A DNA stretch of 64,000 nucleotides, taken from positions 434,001 through 498,000 of the forward strand of contig NZ_JANUGP010000001.1 in NCBI RefSeq assembly GCF_024753135.1. The letters are read 5' to 3'. A program made the position numbers and the translations under genes. The notes under the pieces are model-generated. The model had not been told where the DNA came from, made no database searches, and was given only the letters and a program-made list of their open reading frames with translations. How positions within the stretch are numbered: the stretch's first letter is position 1; each line of letters begins with the position of its first letter. This document shows positions 8,938 through 17,173 of the stretch, one piece after another. Source of the stretch: Streptomyces pyxinicus (GTDB lineage: Bacteria; Actinomycetota; Actinomycetes; Streptomycetales; Streptomycetaceae).

Positions 8938-11394
8938 TCAGTCCTCGTGGCCCAGTTGCAGGTCCCGCTCGGTCCGGCCGCCGCCCGCGACCTGCAACAC
9001 CGTGGCGACCGGCGGGTATCCGGCCGCGATGACGGTGTACTCACCGGAGGACAGATCGACGAACCGGAACGTTCCGTCGGGTCCGGTGGTGAGGGTGTCG
9101 ACGACGTTGCCGGCGGCGTCGAGGAGCGTGACCCGGGCGTCCTCCACCGCGCGTCCGCCGCTCGCCCGGACGGTGCCCCGCAGCACGGCGCCGCCCGCAA
9201 GCTCGACGTCCTGCCGGGTCTCCCGGGAGGCCTGCACGGTGACCGGCAGGGCGGCGGGCCGGAAGGCGGGGGCGCTGGCGGCGAGGGTGTACTCGCCGGC
9301 GACCAGCTCGCTGATCACGTAGCCGCCCTCGCGCCCGCTGCGGGTGGTGGCGACGACCTCGCCGTGCACGTTGGTGAGGGTGACGGTGGCGTCCCTGACC
9401 GGGCTGCCGTCGGCGGTCAGGACGCTGCCCGCGAGGCGTCCGGCGCCGCCGAGGACGACGTCGAGCTCCACGGGACGTTCGCCGACGGTGACGGAGACGG
9501 CCTGCGGCTGGTGCCCGCCGGCGGCGGCGATGAGGACGTACGCCCCGGAGCCGGGCGTGCTGAGCGCGTACCGTCCGTCCTCGCCGCTGGCGCCCCGGCC
9601 GACCTGCTGTCCGGCGACGTCGATGAGGGTGAGCGCCGCGCGCGGCACCACGGTGCCGTCCGGGTGCTGGACGGTGCCGCAGACCGGGATGCCGGCCGGG
9701 TGCGGCTGCCGGGCGGTGGGGATGGGGGCGCCGTTCAGGGTCCCCGGGTCGGTTTCGGCGGTGTGGTGGGACACCAGTGGTTTCTCCTTGAGGAAGAAGG
9801 CGATGAGCAGGCCGAGGGCGAGCACCGGGACGAGATAGAGGAAGATCCGGGGCATCGCGTCGGCGTAGGCGCGGATGTAGGCGTCGCGCAGGGCCGGGGG
9901 CAGCGCGTGGACGAGCCCCGGGGTGAGGGAGTCGGCGTCGGGGAGTCCGGCGCCGGCGCGCGGGGGCAGTTCGTCGCGCAGGGAGTCGGCGAGCCGGTCG
10001 GCGAAGAGGGTGCCGAAGACGGCGGCGCCGACGCTGCCGCCGATCTGCCGGAAGTAGTTGTTGGCGCTGGTGGCGGTGCCGAGGTCGGCGGGGCGCACGG
10101 AGTTCTGCACGGCGAGGACCAGGACGGGCATCACCAGGCCGATGCCGGCGCCGAGGACAGCCATCCAGACGCTGTAGTGCAGGCGGGGGGTGTCGGTCTC
10201 CAGGCGGGACAGCAGCCACATGCCGAGGGTGGAGACGGCGCCGCCGAGCACGGGGAAGACCTTGTAGCGGCCGGTGCGGCTGATGAGCTGGCCGCCGATG
10301 ATCGAGGCGCCGACGATCCCGGCCATCATGGGCAGCATCAGCAGCCCCGACTCGGTGGCGCTGGCGCCGTCGACCATCTGGAGGAAGGTGGGCAGATAGC
10401 TGGCCGCGCCGAACAGGGCGACGCCGATCACGAGGCCCACCAGGCCGCTGACGTTGAAGACCGAGTCGCGGAACAGCCGGAGCGGGATGAGGGGTTCGGC
10501 GGCGAAGCGCTCGGCGACCAGGAACAGGGCGACGGCGGCGACCGCGCCGGCTCCGAGTCCGAGGATCTGCCGGGAGCCCCAGGCGTACTCGGTGCCGCCC
10601 CAACTGGTCAGCAGGACCAGGCAGGTGGAGGCGGCGGCGAGCAGCAGCGCGCCGGGCACGTCGAGCCGTCCCCGGGTGGCGGGCTTGGGCAGTTCGAGCA
10701 CGACGGCGACGACGGCGAGGGTGACCAGGCCGAAGGGGACGTTGACGTAGAAGCACCAGCGCCAGGAGAGGTGGTCGGTGAAATAGCCGCCGAGCAGCGG
10801 TCCGGCGACGGAGGCGAGGCCGAAGGCGGCGCCGATCAGGCCCATGTACCGGCCGCGTTCGCGGGGCGGCACGATGTCGGCGATGATCGCCTGGACGCCG
10901 ATCATGAGGCCGCCCGCGCCGACGCCCTGGACCGCGCGGAAGGCGATCAGCTGGTCCATGGTGCCGGCCCGGCCGGCGAGCGCGGAGCCGACCACGAAGA
11001 CGGCGATGGCGAACTGGAAGACGCCCTTGCGGCCGAAGAGGTCGCCGAGCTTGCCGTACAGGGGCAGGCCGATGGTGGAGGTCAGCAGATAGGCGGTGAT
11101 CGCCCAGGACATCTTGTCCAGGCCGTGCAGCTCGCCGACGATCTTCGGCAGCGCGGTGGCGACGATCATCTGGTCGAGCGCCGCGAGCAGCAGGGCGAGC
11201 ATCAGCCCGACGAACACCAACCGCACGCGGCGCGGCGCGAGTTCGGCGGCGCTCGGGGGCGCCGGGGGCGGGGGCATCGGGGGCGGGGGTGCCGCCGCGT
11301 CCCGGACCGGTTCGCCCGCCTCGGTCCGGCCGGTCTCCTCCCCCGTGACCGGTGTCGTCACCGGTTCGTCCTGCACCAGAGTCGTGCCGCCCAC
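8938..11394 (-). CDS. DHA2-family MFS drug exporter with three C-terminal carboxypeptidase-regulatory-like repeats
   Basis: An 818-aa protein. Residues about 55-545 form a 14-helix DHA2 (EmrB/QacA type) proton antiporter: [13 protein letters not shown] in helix 1, [11 protein letters not shown] between helices 2 and 3, and the antiporter motif [16 protein letters not shown] in helix 5. After the last helix ([17 protein letters not shown]) come three beta-sandwich repeats of about 80 residues each (about 560-818). Each has the signature G-V/R..DG.PV..A.VTL.D..G.V...T...G.Y....L..G.Y.L.A, as in carboxypeptidase-regulatory-like (CarboxypepD_reg) domains. The N-terminus has a proline run before helix 1. 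The GTG at 11394 is preceded by GAGAGGAG. Drug or metabolite export is inferred from the family; the role of the fused repeats is unknown. Confidence 0.88.
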   Translation of the reverse strand: MGGTTLVQDEPVTTPVTGEETGRTEAGEPVRDAAAPPPPMPPPPAPPSAAELAPRRVRLVFVGLMLALLLAALDQMIVATALPKIVGELHGLDKMSWAITAYLLTSTIGLPLYGKLGDLFGRKGVFQFAIAVFVVGSALAGRAGTMDQLIAFRAVQGVGAGGLMIGVQAIIADIVPPRERGRYMGLIGAAFGLASVAGPLLGGYFTDHLSWRWCFYVNVPFGLVTLAVVAVVLELPKPATRGRLDVPGALLLAAASTCLVLLTSWGGTEYAWGSRQILGLGAGAVAAVALFLVAERFAAEPLIPLRLFRDSVFNVSGLVGLVIGVALFGAASYLPTFLQMVDGASATESGLLMLPMMAGIVGASIIGGQLISRTGRYKVFPVLGGAVSTLGMWLLSRLETDTPRLHYSVWMAVLGAGIGLVMPVLVLAVQNSVRPADLGTATSANNYFRQIGGSVGAAVFGTLFADRLADSLRDELPPRAGAGLPDADSLTPGLVHALPPALRDAYIRAYADAMPRIFLYLVPVLALGLLIAFFLKEKPLVSHHTAETDPGTLNGAPIPTARQPHPAGIPVCGTVQHPDGTVVPRAALTLIDVAGQQVGRGASGEDGRYALSTPGSGAYVLIAAAGGHQPQAVSVTVGERPVELDVVLGGAGRLAGSVLTADGSPVRDATVTLTNVHGEVVATTRSGREGGYVISELVAGEYTLAASAPAFRPAALPVTVQASRETRQDVELAGGAVLRGTVRASGGRAVEDARVTLLDAAGNVVDTLTTGPDGTFRFVDLSSGEYTVIAAGYPPVATVLQVAGGGRTERDLQLGHED

Positions 11395-11502
11395 GTACCG
11401 CTCCTCTCGTCACACCTGTCACATTTCCCGCGCAAGGCGGCAACTGCGAACAACTGCGGCGAGTTACGGCACGGCCAGAGATCGGGCGGAGATCCACCCG
11501 AA

Positions 11503-11532
11503 CCGGTGAAGGGCTCAACGCCCTTTCACCGG
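11503..11532. terminator. hairpin downstream of the SRPBCC gene
   Basis: CCGGTGAAGGGC pairs with GCCCTTTCACCGG (12 bp with one bulged A) around a TCAAC loop. It lies 56 nt beyond the SRPBCC stop on the minus strand and 109 nt upstream of the MFS start, so it probably ends the SRPBCC transcript. There is no T-tract, which is usual for Streptomyces terminators. Confidence 0.6.
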
Positions 11533-11575
11533 TGGGTGCTTGGGCCCCGGTTCACCGGCGGGTGCTTGGGCCCGG
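11525..11575. repeat. 26-bp tandem duplication overlapping the terminator arm
   Basis: TTCACCGG(T/C)GGGTGCTTGG followed by GCCC(C)GG occurs twice head to tail, 11525-11550 and 11551-11575, with one substitution and one missing C in the second copy. The first copy includes the 3' arm of the neighbouring hairpin. It looks like a local slippage duplication. Confidence 0.7.
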
Positions 11576-11587
11576 TGAGGGGCTGGC

Positions 11588-12031
11588 CTACTTCTCGACC
11601 TCGGCGGCGAGGTTGGCGAGCACGGCGTCGTAGATCCGGCCGAGCCCCTTGGGGGCGAACGTCTTCTCGAAGAAGCCGCCGATGCCGCCGGCGCCGTTCC
11701 AGGTGGTGGTGACGACGACCCGGGACCTCCCCTCGCCGGCCGGCGTGACGCGCCAGGTGGTGACCATGGAGGAGTTGCGGTCCTTCTCGACCAGCTCGCC
11801 CCGGGTGGGCTCGCTCACCTCCAGCAGGCAGTCGCGCACCCGCTTGCTGGTCGCCTGGAGCTTCCAGTGCACGAGGGTGCCCGCGCCCTCGCCGCCCTCG
11901 CGCACCTCGTACTCGCTGAAGTGCTCGGGCAGCAGCTTCTGCCGGGTGCCGCGGTAGTCGGCGAGGGCGTCGAACACCTTCTCCGCGTCCGCCGCGACGA
12001 CCCGCTCCGTAGTGGCCTCGACCTGCGCCAT
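11588..12031 (-). CDS. SRPBCC (START-like) family protein
   Basis: A 147-aa single-domain protein of the polyketide cyclase/SRPBCC superfamily. The pattern runs VEATTERVVAADAEKVFDALADY (first strand and helix), central strands with TLVHWKLQ, then RVTPAGEGRSRVVVTTTW and a long C-terminal helix GFFEKTFAPKGLGRIYDAVLA. The fold makes a cavity for a hydrophobic ligand; no catalytic residues can be assigned. The start at 12031 is set by GGAGG six nt upstream; an open frame to 12079 lacks a ribosome-binding site. It diverges from the radical SAM gene, and the 135-bp spacer carries a LexA-like box that could affect both promoters. Confidence 0.85.
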   Translation of the reverse strand: MAQVEATTERVVAADAEKVFDALADYRGTRQKLLPEHFSEYEVREGGEGAGTLVHWKLQATSKRVRDCLLEVSEPTRGELVEKDRNSSMVTTWRVTPAGEGRSRVVVTTTWNGAGGIGGFFEKTFAPKGLGRIYDAVLANLAAEVEK

Positions 12032-12121
12032 TGCGTTCCTCCAGGACCTGGTTGCTCGGGGTTGGGGAAAGCCAACCACCCCGGCGCCCGGCCGCCCAAA
12101 TCGGGGTCCGCACGATCATGG

Positions 12122-12133
12122 GAACAGATGTTC
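12122..12133. promoter_or_regulatory. candidate LexA (SOS) box upstream of the radical SAM gene
   Basis: GAACAGATGTTC fits the Gram-positive/actinobacterial SOS-box core GAAC-N4-GTTC exactly. It is directly followed by TATTCT (12134-12139), a reasonable -10, so a bound repressor would block the promoter. The ribosome-binding site and ATG of the radical SAM gene follow at 12156-12169. My recollection is that the mycobacterial orthologue group (Rv2578c) belongs to the LexA regulon, which makes the site more credible. Confidence 0.65.
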
Positions 12134-12166
12134 TATTCTGTGCCGCAGTCGTACCGAGGAGGCGTC

Positions 12167-13240
12167 ATGCGCTGGGAGAACCTCACCGTCGGGCCCGGGA
12201 ACTCCGGGCGGTCCGGCGAGCCCGCCGAGCACGGCCGGGCGGCCGACGCCGCGCTGTTCGGCGCGGACGCCGTGACGGTCCGGACCTTCGACACGCCCGA
12301 ATTCGCGGGGATCACCTTCCACGAGGTCCGGGCCCGCTCGGTGCTGAACCGGGTGCCGGGCGCCTCACGGATGCCGTTCGAATGGACGGTCAACCCGTAC
12401 CGGGGCTGCACGCACGCGTGCGTCTACTGCTTCGCCCGCAAGACGCACAGCTACCTCGACCTGGACACCGGCGTCGGCTTCGACTCCCAGATCGTGGTCA
12501 AGGTGAACGCGCCCGAGGTGCTGCGCCGCCAGCTCGCCTCCCGGCGCTGGCAGGGCGACCACGTGGCGATGGGCACCAACGTGGACTGCTACCAGCGCGC
12601 GGAGGGCCGCTACCGGCTGATGCCGGGCATCATCTCCGCCCTCACCGAGCACGCGAACCCGTTCTCGATCCTGACCAAGGGCACCCTGATCCTGCGCGAC
12701 CTGGACCTGCTGACCCGGGCCGCCGAGGTGACCGACATCGGTGTCTCGGTCTCCGTCGGCTTCCTGGACGCCGAGCTGTGGTGCACGGTGGAGCCGGGCA
12801 CCCCGGCCCCGGAACGGCGGCTGGACGTCGTACGCACCCTGGGCGAGCACGGCATCGGCTGCGGGGTGCTGATGGCGCCGGTGATCCCGTTCCTCGGCGA
12901 CGAGCCGGCCCAACTGCGGGCCACGGTACGGGCGATCGCGGCGGCCGGCGCCACCTCCGTGACCCCGCTGGTGCTGCATCTGCGGCCGGGTGCCCGGGAG
13001 TGGTTCATGGCCTGGCTCGGACAGCACCACCCGCACCTGGTGCGCCGCTACGAGCGGCTGTACGCGGAGGGCGCCTACGCGCCCCGCTGGTACCAGCGCC
13101 GGATCACCCGCCAGGTGCACGAGCTGGCCCGGGAGTACGGCATCGGGCCCAGCCGCCCGGGCCTGGCCCGCCGGGTCCGCCCGGAGGAGCCGGAGCCGCC
13201 GGCCGTCGCGACGGAACCGACGCAACTCACCCTCCTCTGA
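12167..13240 (+). CDS. Rv2578c-family radical SAM protein (SplB-like)
   Basis: A 357-aa protein with the radical SAM cluster motif CTHACVYC (CX3CX2C, about residues 80-87) preceded by NPYRGC, followed by a TIM-barrel-like domain (NVDCYQRAEGRYRLMPG, GVSVSVG, VTPLVLHLRPGAREWF). The [4Fe-4S] cluster would cleave S-adenosylmethionine to a 5'-deoxyadenosyl radical. The family resembles spore photoproduct lyases, but its substrate is unknown. The start is well supported by GAGGAGG four nt before the ATG at 12167; longer open frames reach 11867 but overlap the divergent SRPBCC gene. A LexA-type box 34 nt upstream suggests induction by DNA damage. Confidence 0.9.
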   Translation: MRWENLTVGPGNSGRSGEPAEHGRAADAALFGADAVTVRTFDTPEFAGITFHEVRARSVLNRVPGASRMPFEWTVNPYRGCTHACVYCFARKTHSYLDLDTGVGFDSQIVVKVNAPEVLRRQLASRRWQGDHVAMGTNVDCYQRAEGRYRLMPGIISALTEHANPFSILTKGTLILRDLDLLTRAAEVTDIGVSVSVGFLDAELWCTVEPGTPAPERRLDVVRTLGEHGIGCGVLMAPVIPFLGDEPAQLRATVRAIAAAGATSVTPLVLHLRPGAREWFMAWLGQHHPHLVRRYERLYAEGAYAPRWYQRRITRQVHELAREYGIGPSRPGLARRVRPEEPEPPAVATEPTQLTLL

Positions 13241-13280
13241 GCGCGTTCCCTTGAGCGCGTTCCTTCCGCTGAGCGCGTTC
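13239..13280. repeat. three direct copies of GAGCGCGTTC
   Basis: The 10-mer GAGCGCGTTC begins at 13239, 13253 and 13271, the first overlapping the stop codon of the radical SAM gene. Spacing is 14 and 18 nt. No function can be assigned; it may be slippage-derived or a cluster of protein-binding sites. Confidence 0.6.
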
Positions 13281-13407
13281 GAGGGCATCGCACGGCCCAA
13301 TCGGGTCATCTATCGCCCGCACGCGTTCGGCGGGTCGCCATTGCCGGGACGATGCGGCGAGAACCGTGATCCTCGCGGTTCTCCGCCCCTCCGTCCCGGG
13401 AGGCCCC

Positions 13408-14967
13408 ATGAAGAAACGCGCAGCCGTGCTGTGCGCCGCCGCCGTCCTGGCCGGCTCGGTCACCGCCGCCCCCGCGCGGGCCGCCCGGCCGGCCACCGCC
13501 GCGGACCTCGCCTGGAAGACCTGCGGCAGCGGCGACTACCCCACCCTGCAGTGCGCCTCCCTGAAGGTGCCACTGGACCACACGCGCCCCGGGGGCCGGC
13601 AGATCACGCTCGCCCTGTCCCGCGTCCCGCACACCGCGCCGACCTCCCAGGGCCCGCTGCTGGTCAATCCCGGCGGCCCCGGCGGCAGCGGACTGACCCT
13701 CGCCGGGTTCGTCGCCTCGGCGCTGCCCGCGAAGGTGGCCGCCCGGTACGACGTCATCGGCTTCGACCCGCGCGGGGTCGGCGAGAGCACCCCCGCCCTG
13801 GACTGCGCGCCGGGCCACTTCACCCCGGTCCGCCCGGACAGCGTGCCCGCCACCCCCGCCCTGGAGCAGGCCAACCTGGACCGGGCCCGCTCCTTCGCCA
13901 CCGCCTGCGGCCGCAAGTACGCCGACGTGCTGCCCTACATCGACACCGTCAGCACCGCCAGGGACCTGGACGCGATCCGCCAGGCCCTCGGCGCGCCGCG
14001 CATCAGCTACTTCGGCTACTCCTACGGCACCTACCTCGGCGCGGTCTACGCGAAGCTGTACCCGGAGCGGGTGCGCCGGCTGGTGCTGGACTCCGTCGTG
14101 GACCCGACCGGTATCTGGTACGAGGACAATCTGGGCCAGGACCACGCCTTCGACGACCGCCACCGTGCCCTGATGGCGTGGATCGCCGCGCACGACGACG
14201 CCTACGGGCTCGGCACGGACCCCGCCCGGGTCGAGGCGCGGTGGTACGCGATGCGGGCGGCCCTGGCGAAGCAGCCGGCCGGCGGGAAGGTCGGCGCCTC
14301 GGAGCTGGAGGACACCTTCGTCCCCGGCGGCTACTACGACGGCTACTGGCCCCACCTCGCGGACGCGTTCGCGGCGTACGTCCACGACCGGGACACCGGT
14401 CCGCTGGTGCGGGCGTACGAGAACCTCGCCGCCGTGGACGGCGCGGGCGACAACGGCTACAGCGTCTACGCGGCGGTGCAGTGCCGGGACGCCTCCTGGC
14501 CGCGTTCGTGGAACCGCTGGCGCTCGGACGCCGAAGAGGTCCACGCGAAGGCGCCCTTCATGGTCTGGAACAACACCTGGTACAACGCGCCCTGCGCGTT
14601 CTGGCCGACCGCGCCGCTGGAGCCGGTGAACGTGGCCAACGGCAAGCTGCCGCCGGCACTGCTCTTCCAGGCGACCGGCGACGCGGCCACGCCCTACGCG
14701 GGCGGTGTCACCACGCACCGGCTGCTCGCCGGTTCCCGGCTCGTGGTCGAGGACGGCGGCGGCAACCACGGGATCACGCTGAGCGGCAACGCCTGCCTCG
14801 ACGGGTACCTGTCGGCGTATCTGGCCGACGGCACGCTGCCGCGGGGCGGACCGGTGGCCGACGCGGTGTGCTCGAAGTCGCCCGGTCCGAAGCCCCTGGC
14901 CGCGAGGGCGGCCTCGGTCTCGTCGCGTGGGTCGACGCTGCACCGGCTGCTCGGCTTCCGCCGCTGA
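13408..14967 (+). CDS. secreted alpha/beta hydrolase, tripeptidyl aminopeptidase (Slp/Tap) family
   Basis: A 519-aa precursor. A Sec signal peptide (MKKRAAVLCAAAVLAGSVTA, cleavage near APARAA) precedes an alpha/beta hydrolase of the Streptomyces tripeptidyl aminopeptidase/SlpD-SlpE group. The oxyanion region is VNPGGPGGSG, the nucleophile is in GYSYGTY, the Asp in TGDAATP and the His in GGGNHG near the C-terminus. Several Cys pairs (TCGSG, QCASL, DCAPG, ACGRK) fit a secreted disulphide-bonded enzyme. Expected activity is removal of N-terminal peptides or ester hydrolysis outside the cell. The ATG at 13408 follows GGGAGG by four nt. Its own promoter probably lies in the preceding 167 nt. Confidence 0.9.
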   Translation: MKKRAAVLCAAAVLAGSVTAAPARAARPATAADLAWKTCGSGDYPTLQCASLKVPLDHTRPGGRQITLALSRVPHTAPTSQGPLLVNPGGPGGSGLTLAGFVASALPAKVAARYDVIGFDPRGVGESTPALDCAPGHFTPVRPDSVPATPALEQANLDRARSFATACGRKYADVLPYIDTVSTARDLDAIRQALGAPRISYFGYSYGTYLGAVYAKLYPERVRRLVLDSVVDPTGIWYEDNLGQDHAFDDRHRALMAWIAAHDDAYGLGTDPARVEARWYAMRAALAKQPAGGKVGASELEDTFVPGGYYDGYWPHLADAFAAYVHDRDTGPLVRAYENLAAVDGAGDNGYSVYAAVQCRDASWPRSWNRWRSDAEEVHAKAPFMVWNNTWYNAPCAFWPTAPLEPVNVANGKLPPALLFQATGDAATPYAGGVTTHRLLAGSRLVVEDGGGNHGITLSGNACLDGYLSAYLADGTLPRGGPVADAVCSKSPGPKPLAARAASVSSRGSTLHRLLGFRR

Positions 14968-15014
14968 ACTCCCCTGGCCGGGGCGTTGTCAGTGGGCCGG
15001 TCCATCATGGGGCC

Positions 15015-15413
15015 ATGAGCGAACCGACCCGCATCACCGCCCCCGCCGGGGTCGCTCCCGCCACGCAGTACAGCCATGTGGTCTCGGCGACCGGCCGCCT
15101 GGTCGCCGTCTCCGGCCAGCTCGCCCTGGACGAGGACGGCGGGCTGGTCGGCCCGGACGACCCGGCGGCCCAGGCACGGCAGGTGTTCGAGAACCTGCGG
15201 CGCTGCCTGGCCGCCGCCGGCGCCGGCTTCGAGGACGTGGTGAAGCTGACGTACTTCGTGACGGACACGGCCCACCTGCCGGCCATCCGCGCGGCCCGCG
15301 CCACGCACATACCCGACGACCGCCTGCCCGCCTCCTCCGCCGTACGCGTCGCCGGCCTGGTGGCCCCGGAGTTCCTGATGGAGATCGAGGCGCTGGCGGT
15401 GGTGGCCGAATAA
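15015..15413 (+). CDS. Rid family protein (RidA/YjgF-like) lacking the canonical arginine
   Basis: A 132-aa Rid-superfamily protein, with the trimer core VSATGRLVAVSGQLALDEDG and C-terminal EFLMEIEALAVV. E. coli RidA deaminates reactive enamine/imine intermediates using Arg105 in the PARSxV segment. Here the aligned segment is PASSAV, with Ser107 in place of that Arg, so classical imine deaminase activity is doubtful. It starts 47 nt after the secreted hydrolase, and a GNAT gene follows 49 nt later. The start at 15015 gives the normal family N-terminus; no strong ribosome-binding site is visible. Confidence 0.85.
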   Translation: MSEPTRITAPAGVAPATQYSHVVSATGRLVAVSGQLALDEDGGLVGPDDPAAQARQVFENLRRCLAAAGAGFEDVVKLTYFVTDTAHLPAIRAARATHIPDDRLPASSAVRVAGLVAPEFLMEIEALAVVAE

Positions 15414-15462
15414 GCCGGATATCCGGAGGCGGGTCCCTGGCGGTGTTCCCTAGGGTCCCGTC

Positions 15463-15987
15463 ATGGACGAACACCCCATCCGCATCCGCCCGATGACCCT
15501 CGCCGACTGCGACCGCGTCGCCGAACTGCGCGTGCGCGGCTGGCAGCACGCCTACCGGGGCCTGATGCCGGGGCCCTACCTGGACGCGCTGAGCGTCCCG
15601 GCGGACGCCGCCCGGCGCCGGGACCGGTTCCTGACCGGGGACGGCTCGGTGACGAACCTGGTCGCCGAGCACGCCGGCGAAGTGGTCGGCTGGGCGGCAC
15701 ACGGCCCCTACCGGGAGGGCGAGCGGCACACCGCGGACGCCGAGCTGTACGCGATCTACGTCGCCCCGGCCCGGCTCGGCACCGGAATCGGCCGAACCCT
15801 GCTGGCCGCGACGCTGGACCACTGCTCGGACCACCCGCGCCTGCTGCTGTGGGTCCTGAGGGAGAACACCCGCGCGCGCCGGTTCTACGAGCGGGCCGGC
15901 TTCCGGGCGGACGGCACCGAGGAGACCTTCGAGGCGGGCGGGGCACAGGTGCCCGAGGTGCGGTATGTCAGGGAGTCGCGAGCCTGA
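15463..15987 (+). CDS. GNAT family N-acetyltransferase
   Basis: A 174-aa single GNAT domain: IRIRPMTLADCDRVAELR (N-terminal strand and helix), LYAIYVAPARLGTGIGRTLL (motif A with the acetyl-CoA pyrophosphate loop R-x-G-x-G), then WVLRENTRARRFYERAGF (motif B). It acetylates an unidentified amine; small molecules or protein N-termini are usual in this family. The ATG at 15463 lies 49 nt after the Rid gene. Immediately downstream begins the tandem repeat array. Confidence 0.9.
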   Translation: MDEHPIRIRPMTLADCDRVAELRVRGWQHAYRGLMPGPYLDALSVPADAARRRDRFLTGDGSVTNLVAEHAGEVVGWAAHGPYREGERHTADAELYAIYVAPARLGTGIGRTLLAATLDHCSDHPRLLLWVLRENTRARRFYERAGFRADGTEETFEAGGAQVPEVRYVRESRA

Positions 15988-15999
15988 CGGCACGTCACG

Positions 16000-16605
16000 C
16001 ACGCCACTCCCGCGAACACACCGACAGCGAGGCCGGCGGCGCCTCACCCCGCCTCCCGCTGCCGGCGACCCCGGCCGGCAGACGCACCCCCCCCCGACGC
16101 CGAACGATCCGGCCCCGCCCGGCACCGGACCAGCCACACCCCGCTCACCACAAAAGCGAAACGCCACTCGCGAGACCCGCACCTGATGCTGCGCAGACCG
16201 ACTGCAAGGCAGGCGGCGCCTCACCCCGCCTCCCCCTGCCGGCACCACCGGCCGGCGCGCAGACGGACCCCACGGACGCCGAACGACCCGGCCCCGCCCG
16301 GCACCGCACCGGCCACGCCCCGCTCACCACGAAAACGAAACGCCACTCCGGAGACCCGCACCTGACGCTGCGCAGGCCGACTGCAAGGCAGGCGGCGCCT
16401 CACCCCGCCTCCCCCTGCCGGCACCACCAGCCGACGCACAGACGCACCCCACGGACGCCGAACGATCCGGCCCGGCCCGCCTCGGCTCGGCTCGGCGCCG
16501 GGGTCGGCCGCGCCCCGCTCACCGCGGCGAAGGAGCACCGCTCGGGGCACCGGCACCTACCGCCGTGAGTGCCGGCGGAGCCTCATCGTGCCTCCCGCTG
16601 CCGGG
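16000..16605. repeat. tandem array of ~178-bp repeats (three copies plus partial ends)
   Basis: The 595-nt stretch between the convergent GNAT and HEAT genes is built from imperfect tandem units. The landmark GGCGGCGCCTCACCCCGCCT starts at 16035, 16212 and 16391 (periods 177 and 179). A diverged fourth version starts at 16574, inside the 3' end of the HEAT gene. Each unit also carries GACGCCGAACGA, a CCCCGCTCACCAC-type segment and an A-rich AAAACGAAACGCCACTC-like segment. Read on the minus strand, each landmark mimics the HEAT gene C-terminus (RQREA-stop). Units differ by 10-15 percent, so the array is not recent. No convincing gene lies in it; open frames there change phase because the period is not a multiple of three. 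Confidence 0.8.
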
Positions 16606-17173
16606 GAATCCGGGCCAGCGCGTGGACCGCCGCCTCCGCCAGGGCCGGGTGGGCGAGGGCCTCGTTGAGGACGCGGCGGGCGCGGGTGTCGCCGAGTTCG
16701 CCGAGGCCGTCGACGCAGGCGAGGGCGACCCGGCGGTAGGGGTCGTGGGGGCGCAGCCGGCGTTCCAGGGTGGTGATGAGGGCGGGCACGGCCTCGGGGG
16801 CGCGCAGTGTGACCAGGAGCCGTACCGGGTGCAGGGCGTAGGCCACGCGGAGTTCGTTGGTGGCGAGGGCGGCGGCGGCGCGGGCGGTGCGCGGGTCGCC
16901 GAGCCGGGCGAGGGCGTGGGCGGCGGAGGCGCAGCGCGGCGGGTCGCGGTGGTTGAGGAGCAGCACCAGCGACTCGAAGGCGCGCCGGTCGCCGGCGGTG
17001 CCGAGGCGGAACGCGGCCATTTCCCGGGCCCACAGCGGCTGTCCGGGCGCGGTGAGGACGTCCGCCAGTTCGTCCCGGTCCCCGGTGGCCACCAGCGGTT
17101 CGAAAGCGGTCGAACCGGCCGCCTCGCGCCGTAAGCGTTCCGTGAGCGATCGCAACTCTTCGTCCACGCGCAC
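16583..17173 (-). CDS. HEAT-repeat (PBS lyase HEAT-like) protein
   Basis: A 196-aa all-helical protein with about four HEAT-like repeats of roughly 32 residues: WAREMAAFRLGTAGDRRAFE, CASAAHALARLGDPRTARA, PVRLLVTLRAPEAVPALITT and RVALACVDGLGELGDTRARR. Such scaffolds bind proteins; some act in phycobilin lyases, but here the partner is unknown. The GTG at 17173 has no clear ribosome-binding site, and the GTG at 17167 is an alternative. The last ~25 bp of the gene are related to the repeat array downstream. Confidence 0.8.
   Translation of the reverse strand: MRVDEELRSLTERLRREAAGSTAFEPLVATGDRDELADVLTAPGQPLWAREMAAFRLGTAGDRRAFESLVLLLNHRDPPRCASAAHALARLGDPRTARAAAALATNELRVAYALHPVRLLVTLRAPEAVPALITTLERRLRPHDPYRRVALACVDGLGELGDTRARRVLNEALAHPALAEAAVHALARIPRQREAR

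Noticed and set aside
6268..11712. An 1,814-codon open frame on the plus strand
   Set aside because: It is antisense to the SpoIIE and MFS genes; its Gly/Ala/Glu/Gln/His-rich composition is the usual mirror of GC-rich coding DNA and it has no domain.
11867..12166. Upstream extension of the radical SAM gene
   Set aside because: It is antisense to the SRPBCC gene and would run through the LexA-like box; the ribosome-binding site at 12156 fixes the later start.
16145..16556. Minus-strand open frames of 61 and 111 codons inside the repeat array
   Set aside because: They lie in repeat units, have no ribosome-binding site and are rich in Gly/Arg as expected for chance frames in GC-rich DNA.
16000..16605. 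Repeat array considered as a CRISPR or as tandem small genes
   Set aside because: Units are ~178 bp without short repeats and unique spacers, and the 177/179-bp periods break any common reading frame.
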